Assembly: GCA_902489955.1 (NCBI GenBank)
Contig: CABUBY010000019.1
Coordinates: 1-20,316 of the forward strand
Length of the DNA: 20,316 nt
Source of the DNA: an uncultured Collinsella sp.
Lineage (GTDB): Bacteria; Actinomycetota; Coriobacteriia; Coriobacteriales; Coriobacteriaceae
Direction of reading: 5' to 3'
Shown here: in pieces, positions 7,384 through 12,574 of the stretch
Numbering within the stretch: position 1 is the first letter of the stretch
Layout: each line of letters begins with the position of its first letter
Program-made: the position numbers and the translations under genes
The notes under the pieces: model-generated
Told to the model about the DNA's origin: nothing
Databases searched by the model: none
What the model saw: only the letters and a program-made list of their open reading frames with translations

Positions 7384-8154
7384 TTACTTCTTCTTGTGCG
7401 GGCGCGGCTTCTTCTCTCGACGAGTGACCTCAACCTGCAGCGGAGCGTTCTTAAGACGCTCCTCCTCATCGGCCTTCGCCTTGTCGATGACCTTCTGCGT
7501 CACAAAAATCTGCTGGATAACCTGCCAAGCAGACGAGACGTCGTAGTACAGCAGAACACCAACGGGAAGGCTCCAGCCCATCCAAAGCATCATGACCGTC
7601 ATGACAACGGCCATCATACGCATGCTCTGAGCCTGCTGGCCGGTCTGGTTGCGCGACATATAGAGCTGCGGAATCAGGGTCAGGACGGCGAACAGGATCA
7701 GGCAAACCAGCGCAGGCAGTGCAACCATAAAGCCATCGGCAAAGGAAGCGCTCGGCGTGGTGGTCAGGTCGGGCAGGATGTTGAAGAACGAGAACGTGCC
7801 GTCGTTAAAGTACTGCGGCAGGTTGCGCAGCAATGTAAACAGGGCGAACAGGATAGGCATCTGAATCAGCAGCGGCAGACAGCCAGCCATGGGGTTGAAC
7901 TTGTTCTCGCTGTAGAACTTCTGCATCTCCTCGGCCTGACGCTGGGGATCGTCGGCATAGCGCTCCTGGATCTCGAGCATCTTGGGCTGCAGCACCTGCA
8001 TGCGAGCCGTCGACTTGGTCGACTTGAGCATGAGCGGCGTCAGCAGCAGACGGATGATGACCACCAGGATGATGATGGACAGGCCCCAGTCGACCGCAAA
8101 GGTCTGGATGAGCTTGAGCAGCTCGAAAAGGATGTTAACGATCCAATCCCACAT
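7384..8154 (-). CDS. yidC: Membrane protein insertase YidC/Oxa1
   Basis: This 256-residue insertase places membrane proteins into the cytoplasmic membrane, alone or with SecYEG. Four to five hydrophobic segments are visible: about 24-46, 89-113, 143-168 and 180-206. The conserved groove arginine is R35 in ILVVIIRLLLTPLML. The cytoplasmic loop with SKSTxxMQxLQPKMxEIQ-like sequence and the NPMAGCLPLLIQMPILFALF segment are family signatures. The C-terminal tail (about 225-256) is strongly basic and ends in HKKK, suited to ribosome contact. It lacks the large periplasmic P1 domain of the E. coli type, as expected for Gram-positive-style YidC, and no lipobox is evident. The ATG at 8154 follows GGAGG well. 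It is the fourth gene of the rpmH run. Confidence 0.95.
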   Translation of the reverse strand: MWDWIVNILFELLKLIQTFAVDWGLSIIILVVIIRLLLTPLMLKSTKSTARMQVLQPKMLEIQERYADDPQRQAEEMQKFYSENKFNPMAGCLPLLIQMPILFALFTLLRNLPQYFNDGTFSFFNILPDLTTTPSASFADGFMVALPALVCLILFAVLTLIPQLYMSRNQTGQQAQSMRMMAVVMTVMMLWMGWSLPVGVLLYYDVSSAWQVIQQIFVTQKVIDKAKADEEERLKNAPLQVEVTRREKKPRPHKKK

Positions 8155-8183
8155 GTAAGTTTTCCTCCGATAGCGAGTGCCCG

Positions 8184-8408
8184 CTAGGGCACAGGGTCAT
8201 AACCGCCGACGTGCAGGGGATTGCAGCGAGCGATGCGCCTCACGGCAAGCCAGCAGCCTCTCAAAACACCGTGCTTCTCAATCGCCTGGACGGCGTATTG
8301 CGAGCACGTTGGGTAATAAATGCAGGCGTCAGGCAATAAGGGCGAAATAACCTGTTGATATATGCGAATAGGAGCGATGGCAACACGTCGCAAAACGTGA
8401 TTGCTCAT
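8184..8408 (-). CDS. yidD: Membrane protein insertion efficiency factor YidD
   Basis: This 74-residue protein of the YidD family is an amphipathic membrane-associated helper of YidC-dependent insertion. Family signatures are IRIYQQVISPLLPDAC, YYPTCSQYAVQAIEKHG and the C-terminal RCNPLHVGGYDPVP, with three or four conserved cysteines. The ATG at 8408 overlaps the rnpA stop by ATGA, a classic coupled junction. It sits between rnpA and yidC, the most common placement. Confidence 0.95.
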   Translation of the reverse strand: MSNHVLRRVAIAPIRIYQQVISPLLPDACIYYPTCSQYAVQAIEKHGVLRGCWLAVRRIARCNPLHVGGYDPVP

Positions 8409-8743
8409 CGCTCCTCCCCGGCAACGCCGGCGCGCTTCATAAGCGAACGCAACGCCTTGTCCATCTCCTGCGGCGAGGAAACCCTCGTCTTGGGAGTTGC
8501 AAACAAGATGATGTCATAACCCGCAACGGGAAATCCGCAGCTGCGGGCGGCCTCGCGCATCACACGCTTAGATCGGTTGCGCACGACGGCACAACCGAGT
8601 CGCTTAGCACCAACGAAGGCGACCCTTCCGGAGTCGCCTTCGCCAACCGATTCACATATGGTCATTCGAATCAGAGGGTGATTGAAACGACGCCCCTGAC
8701 TGAACACATGCTCGAAATCTTGCCGAGACTTAATAGTCTTCAT
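8405..8743 (-). CDS. rnpA: Ribonuclease P protein component
   Basis: This 112-residue basic protein is the partner of the RNase P RNA in removing 5' leaders from tRNA precursors. The RNR signature GCAVVRNRSKRVMREAAR is present, with the N-terminal MKTIKSRQDFEHVFSQGRRF typical of the family. The ATG at 8743 is 20 nt after the rpmH stop and has no recognisable Shine-Dalgarno sequence in front of it, so its translation may depend on ribosomes leaving rpmH. It overlaps yidD by 4 nt. The RNase P RNA gene itself is not in this window. Confidence 0.95.
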   Translation of the reverse strand: MKTIKSRQDFEHVFSQGRRFNHPLIRMTICESVGEGDSGRVAFVGAKRLGCAVVRNRSKRVMREAARSCGFPVAGYDIILFATPKTRVSSPQEMDKALRSLMKRAGVAGEER

Positions 8744-8763
8744 GCGAGATGTGTGTATCGCTG

Positions 8764-8898
8764 CTAGACAGTGAGACGCTTGCGGCCCTTGGCGCGACGA
8801 CGGGCGAGCACGGCACGACCACCCTTAGTGGCCATACGGGCACGGAAGCCATGGGTCTTGGCACGCTTACGCTTATTAGGCTGATACGTACGCTTCAT
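8764..8898 (-). CDS. rpmH: 50S ribosomal protein L34
   Basis: This 44-residue basic protein has the highly conserved sequence MKRTYQPNKRKRAKTHGFR followed by MATKGGRAVLARRRAKGRK. It is a large-subunit ribosomal protein. The ATG at 8898 has AGGAGG spaced 8 nt upstream. The frame is open for another 20 codons upstream, but the conserved start and ribosome site decide for 8898. It is first in the leftward run and is preceded by a strong promoter and a hairpin-containing leader. Confidence 0.97.
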   Translation of the reverse strand: MKRTYQPNKRKRAKTHGFRARMATKGGRAVLARRRAKGRKRLTV

Positions 8899-8924
8899 CT
8901 TAAGTTCCTCCTGCTGCATTTCGA

Positions 8925-8946
8925 GTGTCCGCGGGGACGCGGACGC
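8925..8946 (-). promoter_or_regulatory. GC-rich hairpin in the rpmH 5' leader
   Basis: A 9-bp stem with one wobble pair (core GTCCGCG with CGCGGAC) and a 4-nt loop lies between the predicted transcription start near 8964 and the rpmH ribosome site. The tail is not T-rich, so it is not an obvious terminator. It may stabilise the leader or affect translation; the role is unknown. Confidence 0.4.
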
Positions 8947-8970
8947 AGATATAGACACGTGAGCTTGAAG

Positions 8971-9000
8971 ATTGTAGGGAAATCAATGTTCAAATGTCAA
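8971..9000 (-). promoter_or_regulatory. Strong sigma-70-type promoter of the rpmH-jag run
   Basis: On the minus strand a perfect TTGACA -35 (plus 8995-9000) is followed after 18 nt by a TACAAT -10 (plus 8971-8976). Transcription would start near 8964, giving a leader of about 65 nt before rpmH. Confidence 0.85.
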
Positions 9001-9243
9001 GAAATCAAAGGTAAAAGGTTGCGCAGTTCACACGGTTCCCCCATAAGCACAACCGAAATTTGCGCCTCATGGCAACCTTTCACGATATTTCATCGAGTTT
9101 TCAACAGGTCATGTTGGCAATGTTGAGAACTTTTCGCCCGTTTTCCAAAGTTTTCAACAAGTTTTGAAAAGTTGTCGAAAGATGAGAAACGTTGCGCGGT
9201 AAGCTACTATTTGTTCGAAACCTTTTGAAAGATTGCGAGCGGC
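9001..9243. promoter_or_regulatory. Upstream origin/regulatory region between rpmH promoter and the ATPase-dnaA unit
   Basis: This non-coding stretch holds a cluster of TTTTCAACA-like 9-mers in its right half (see separate entry). It must also hold the promoter of the rightward ATPase-dnaA unit. A TACTAT -10 candidate lies at 9205-9210, but I see no convincing -35 in front of it. No small gene or RNA is recognisable. Clustered candidate DnaA boxes ahead of the dnaA unit would fit autoregulation by DnaA. Confidence 0.55.
9098..9180. other. Candidate DnaA-box cluster, upstream half of the origin
   Basis: TTTTCAACA occurs perfectly at 9098-9106 and 9151-9159 on the plus strand. One-mismatch copies read on the minus strand at 9121-9129 (TTCTCAACA) and 9162-9170 (TTTTCAAAA). 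A related word, TTGTCGAAA, follows at 9172-9180. The same words recur beyond dnaA at 12352-12370. These differ from the usual TTATCCACA, so the call rests on repetition, clustering around dnaA and AT-rich context. Confidence 0.6.
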
Positions 9244-10596
9244 ATGTCTGACGACTTTTACACCATGGTCGATTCCGGAGACCCGGCACCCGACAACGAG
9301 CACATCACCGGCGTGCGCGAAGAGCATGCGGAAGGCGAGCAGACGACCACGCAGGCGCCAAAAGCCATGTACGCCGCGCGCATCGCCGTCTATGACGACA
9401 TGCTGTCGACACCGCGGGTGATCGTCGTTGACCCGCAAGATGTCCGCACGTATTTGGAAGAGACGACCAACACCGTCTACCAGTGCATGAAAGAACAAGG
9501 TGGCCATATCTCGCTCATGGTCATCCGCGAGATTGTCGAAAACTTTATCCACGCACACTTTGCCGAGCCCATCATCTCGATTCTGGACGGCGGAGACACC
9601 ATCCGCTTTGCTGACCAAGGACCCGGCATCGACGACAAGGAACGTGCTTTCGACTTTGGCGTTACCAGCGCAAACAGCAAGATGAAGCGCTATATCCGTG
9701 GAACCGGAGCAGGGTTTCCCATGGTGCAGGAGTATTTGGAAAACGCCGGCGGTGCCGTATCCATCGAGGACAACATGGGCAACGGCACCGTGGTTACGGT
9801 AAGCCTGAACCCTAAACGCGTGCAGGAAATCGAGCGTGCCGGCGGACGCGGCGCTGCCGTGCGGCCCGAGACGGAGCAGCCCACATATCCCCCGCCGGGA
9901 GCTTTTGCGCAGCAGCCCATGGCAGCGCAGCAGATGCAGCCCACCGTGGGACAGATGCAGCAGCCCGGAATGCCTCCTACACAAGAACCCCAAGCGGCAT
10001 CGATGTCGATGCCGCCAAGCATGCCAGAGGCCATGTCGCTGGCGAATCAGGATACAGCAGCAATGCAGCAGGCGACAGGGGCACCGGGTGGCCAGCAAAT
10101 GGGCTATCAGCCGTACCAACAGGGATATCCATATCAGCAGATGCCGCCACTGGGGTACGGCCAGCAGTTCCCGCAGCAGTACCAGCAAGGATATCAGCAG
10201 CCGTACCAGCAGATGCCGCAGCAGCAGTACAACCCCTGGGCCCAGCAGACGCCTCCGCAGCCTTACCAACAGTGGCCTCAAAGTTTTCAACAGCAAATGC
10301 CGCCGACGCAGAGTTCTCAACAACCAGCAGCTCAAATGATGTATCCTAATGCAGTAAATCAGTATGCGCAGCCACAACCGGACGTGTTCGTAAGCGATCG
10401 CGGCAACGCCGCGCTGGGCTATCTGGCGCAAAATCAAGCGTGCGGCGCAACCGATCTTGCGAGGGCGTTTGGAAACTCGGCCCCCACTTGGTCACGCACG
10501 CTCAATGACTTGGCGCAGGCCGGCTTGGTCATCAAGCATGGCCAGAAATACCATCTGACCGAACTCGGCGCCGCTCGCGTGCGAGCTCAGGGCTAA
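9244..10596 (+). CDS. GHKL-fold ATPase with Gln/Pro-rich linker and C-terminal winged helix, encoded before dnaA
   Basis: I do not recognise a named gene. The 450-residue product has a GHKL ATP-binding domain at about residues 45-190: N box REIVENFIHA (E96, N100), G1 box DQGPG (D124-G128), G2 box GTGAG (153-157) and GNGT (179-182). No H-box phosphoacceptor helix, sensor domain or membrane segment is seen, so it is not an ordinary histidine kinase. The domain looks closer to the SpoIIAB/RsbW or HATPase_c_4 type. Residues about 215-378 are a disordered Gln/Pro/Met/Tyr-rich linker with imperfect repeats such as PYQQMPQQQY. Residues 384-450 resemble a MarR-like winged helix (LAQNQACGATDLARAFG, then TLNDLAQAGLVIKHG). 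The ATG at 9244 has only a weak ribosome site. It ends 15 nt before dnaA, so co-transcription is likely. An ATP-gated DNA-binding regulator of dnaA or the origin is a hypothesis. Confidence 0.85.
   Translation: MSDDFYTMVDSGDPAPDNEHITGVREEHAEGEQTTTQAPKAMYAARIAVYDDMLSTPRVIVVDPQDVRTYLEETTNTVYQCMKEQGGHISLMVIREIVENFIHAHFAEPIISILDGGDTIRFADQGPGIDDKERAFDFGVTSANSKMKRYIRGTGAGFPMVQEYLENAGGAVSIEDNMGNGTVVTVSLNPKRVQEIERAGGRGAAVRPETEQPTYPPPGAFAQQPMAAQQMQPTVGQMQQPGMPPTQEPQAASMSMPPSMPEAMSLANQDTAAMQQATGAPGGQQMGYQPYQQGYPYQQMPPLGYGQQFPQQYQQGYQQPYQQMPQQQYNPWAQQTPPQPYQQWPQSFQQQMPPTQSSQQPAAQMMYPNAVNQYAQPQPDVFVSDRGNAALGYLAQNQACGATDLARAFGNSAPTWSRTLNDLAQAGLVIKHGQKYHLTELGAARVRAQG
10090..10310 (+). repeat. Imperfect CAG-rich coding repeats in the ATPase linker
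   Basis: Units such as TATCAGCAG, CCGTACCAGCAG and ATGCCGCAG recur in-frame through this stretch and encode Tyr-Gln-Gln, Pro-Tyr-Gln-Gln and Met-Pro-Gln-Gln blocks. Two longer related blocks near 10110-10145 and 10185-10222 share the order ccgtaccaRcag, gatat, cagatgccgc in varied arrangement. Slippage or duplication may make the length variable between strains. Confidence 0.6.
10284..10322 (+). other. Two candidate DnaA boxes inside the ATPase coding sequence
   Basis: TTTTCAACA at 10284-10292 is a perfect copy of the flanking 9-mer, and TTCTCAACA at 10314-10322 matches the variant seen at 9121-9129. They encode Phe-Gln-Gln and Ser-Gln-Gln in the Gln-rich linker, so chance from CAA-rich coding is a real alternative. 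Confidence 0.3.
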
Positions 10597-10611
10597 AGAA
10601 CGGGAGAGACA

Positions 10612-12336
10612 GTGGACGAGGAAGCAAGCATCATCCTGGGGGATGCCATCGCCTTTTGCCAGCGCGACGGCCAAGATGCACGCCTCATCAACATGCTGGG
10701 GCAATCGCGCGCCATAAGCCTGACCGAAGATACGCTCACGATCGAGGCCCCCTCGCGCTTTGCCATCGCGCAGCTCAAAAAGCATCAGCCGACTATTGAG
10801 GCCTATCTGGAAGAAATCGCCTTTGCACCGATTGCGCTCGACATCGTGGCACCGCAAGGCGCCGCGACGGAATCCGCTGCCGCCACGGCGCCCGCCACGG
10901 CTCCCGCTGCTTCCCCGGCGGTGCCGGCCTCCGCAGGCGATGTGCCGACAATCGAGCACCAGCACAGCGATGTTTCCCGTGAAACAATGGCACCGTTGAC
11001 GAGCGCGGCGGCGACGTCAACGAACGCACCCGTCACGCACATGCCCATCGCTCACGACGCAGCGGCGGGCGCGGATTCGGGCATTGCAATCAAGAACACG
11101 CTCTCGGCCGACGATTTTCGTCGCATGATGAACCAGATGAAGGGCGGAGCGCCGACTAAATCCACGCAAGCTGCGGCCCCCGCTTCACCCATGCCAGCAC
11201 CGACCGTGCCGGCCGAGCAGAATACGGATGGAGCCCCGCTCGCCGCGAACTCAAAATTTACCTTTGAGAACTTTGTCTACGGCCCCGAGAACAGCCATGC
11301 CTATCGCTCGGCACTCAAGTTTGCCGCCCTCGCGGACGAGCGCGGCACATGCACATCCCTGTTCATCTATGGCAAATCGGGGCTGGGCAAGACCCATCTG
11401 CTGCTCGCCATCAAAAACGAGCTCGCCGAGAAGTCGCCCGAGATCAAGGTCAAGTATGCCAACTCCCAGGCATATCTGGACGACCTGATGACCGAGTTCG
11501 ACCGTCAAAAGAAGAGCAACGCCCCCATCATGCAGGCGTACCACGGCATGGACGTGCTCATCATCGATGACATCCAAAACATCATCGGCAAGCGCGCGAG
11601 TGTGGACTACTTTTTCCAGCTCATGGACGAGTTCATCCGCAACAACAAGAAGGTCGTCATCGCGGCAGACCGCGCCCCCAAGGACCTGAGCATGGACGAG
11701 CGTCTGACCAGCCGCTTCAACGCCGGAATGCTCTGCCTGGTCGCAGAGCCCAGCTACGAGATGAAATACAAGATCTTGCAGCGCTATTACGAGAACACCA
11801 TCGTCGCCGCTCCCGAGGCGGGCGACGACTCACTGCTGGCGGCCTATGGGGGCGACGGCGGACACCTGACCGACGAGCACTTTAAACACATGGCCGAGGT
11901 CTCGGGCACCAACATCCGCGAACTCGAGAGCTTTTGCGAGCGCTGCGCCGGCGAGGCGGGCGACCGTGAGCGCGAGGGCGGGGAGCTCACCTTTGACGAT
12001 ATCGACGCCATCGCCAGCCAGTACTTCGACACATCGGCCAAAAAGATCAACGTCCAGACGGTTCAGTCCGTCATCGAAGAGCAGTACGGCGTGACGCACG
12101 AGGAGCTCATCGGCCCGCGTCGCAACGCCAATATCGCCAAAGCACGCCATATCGCTATCTACCTGGCCATCGAGATGTGCGAAATGACGACCACGGCGGT
12201 GGGCGCCGAATTTGGCAACCGCAACCACTCGACCGTCAGCACGAGCTACAAAAAGGTCCAGAAGATGATCCAGGAAGACCGCACCGTCACCGAAGACCTC
12301 AAGTCGCTGCGCGATAAAATTACACTGCGCTCGTAG
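10612..12336 (+). CDS. dnaA: Chromosomal replication initiator DnaA, divergent form
   Basis: This 574-residue initiator binds origin boxes and melts DNA as an ATP filament. Domain I (residues 1-80) is diverged and has no tryptophan. Domain II (about 82-212) is long and Ala/Pro-rich. The AAA+ domain III shows NSKFTFENFVYG from 213, Walker A GKSGLGKT (254-261), Walker B LIIDDIQ (D319, D320), the box VII arginine R368 in TSRF, and sensor II NIRELE (R436). Domain IV has the basic loop PRRNANIAKARH and the HTH signature GNRNHSTV (535-542), where the family usually has GxRDHSTV: N538 replaces the base-reading Asp. The GTG at 10612 has GGGAGAG spaced 4 nt upstream. The gene follows the ATPase gene by 15 nt. 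A parS-like sequence lies within domain II coding. Confidence 0.95.
   Translation: MDEEASIILGDAIAFCQRDGQDARLINMLGQSRAISLTEDTLTIEAPSRFAIAQLKKHQPTIEAYLEEIAFAPIALDIVAPQGAATESAAATAPATAPAASPAVPASAGDVPTIEHQHSDVSRETMAPLTSAAATSTNAPVTHMPIAHDAAAGADSGIAIKNTLSADDFRRMMNQMKGGAPTKSTQAAAPASPMPAPTVPAEQNTDGAPLAANSKFTFENFVYGPENSHAYRSALKFAALADERGTCTSLFIYGKSGLGKTHLLLAIKNELAEKSPEIKVKYANSQAYLDDLMTEFDRQKKSNAPIMQAYHGMDVLIIDDIQNIIGKRASVDYFFQLMDEFIRNNKKVVIAADRAPKDLSMDERLTSRFNAGMLCLVAEPSYEMKYKILQRYYENTIVAAPEAGDDSLLAAYGGDGGHLTDEHFKHMAEVSGTNIRELESFCERCAGEAGDREREGGELTFDDIDAIASQYFDTSAKKINVQTVQSVIEEQYGVTHEELIGPRRNANIAKARHIAIYLAIEMCEMTTTAVGAEFGNRNHSTVSTSYKKVQKMIQEDRTVTEDLKSLRDKITLRS
10971..10986. other. Near-perfect parS-like site inside dnaA
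   Basis: TGTTTCCCGTGAAACA differs from the three perfect parS copies by one base of 16 (A to C in the centre). It encodes Asp-Val-Ser-Arg-Glu-Thr in the unconstrained domain II. It would put a ParB-binding site about 5 kb from the main cluster and on the other side of the upstream box cluster. Confidence 0.55.
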
Positions 12337-12351
12337 GGAAATAGAGACACC

Positions 12352-12370
12352 TGTTGAAAACTTGTCGAAA
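12352..12370 (-). other. Candidate DnaA-box pair, downstream half of the origin
   Basis: TGTTGAAAA (minus-strand TTTTCAACA) at 12352-12360 is followed after one base by TTGTCGAAA at 12362-12370. The 17-nt word from 12354 matches 9164-9180 at 16 of 17 positions, linking this site to the cluster upstream of the ATPase gene. Confidence 0.6.
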
Positions 12371-12527
12371 CCACGGGCATAAGGTGTCTAAAACCCAACC
12401 CGCGGTGATGAAAAGTTTTGCGCAGATTTTGAACGTGGAAAACCACCCCTGTTGCACACAGGCTGCTGTCGATTCTCTTTCTGGGTCTGACCTGCGTCTT
12501 TGGGAGTAATCAACAGTTTCGTCAGTG

Positions 12528-12556
12528 CTATTACTATTATTAAGATATTTATATCT
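12528..12556 (-). other. DnaA-trio run and AT-rich unwinding element
   Basis: CTATTACTATTATTA on the plus strand reads as five consecutive TA(A/G) triplets on the minus strand. This fits the DnaA-trio rule known from Bacillus, in the same left-to-right order of box, spacer, trios, AT-rich tract towards dnaN. The AT-rich tract follows at once. Confidence 0.65.
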
Positions 12557-12574
12557 ATAGAAAGGTATTAAAAG

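Larger units (their letters stand above)
12337..12574. other. oriC: Replication origin (oriC), dnaA-dnaN intergenic part
   Basis: This 238-nt non-coding gap lies in the standard origin position. In order it holds two box-like 9-mers (12352-12360 and 12362-12370), GC-mixed spacer DNA with an inverted CCTGT/ACAGG pair near 12449-12463, and a weaker box TAATCAACA (12507-12515). Then come a 12-nt spacer, five DnaA-trio triplets (12528-12542) and an AT-rich tract with the inverted repeat AGATAT-TT-ATATCT (12543-12556). The change of gene direction at rpmH and the surrounding gene set support origin function. The dnaN promoter is presumably also here, but I cannot place it. Confidence 0.8.

Noticed and set aside
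9244..9830. ATPase gene as a classical two-component histidine kinase
   Set aside because: No H-box histidine, dimerisation helix, sensor or membrane segment is present, and no response regulator is adjacent.
10090..10310. CRISPR-like or tandem repeat array
   Set aside because: The repeats are in-frame, imperfect and coding (Gln/Pro/Tyr blocks) without unique spacers of constant length.
9154..10437. 427-codon frame antisense to the ATPase gene, rich in Leu/Arg
   Set aside because: The low-complexity Leu/Arg/His content is the complement of the CAG-rich linker. It has no ribosome site, and it runs into the box cluster.
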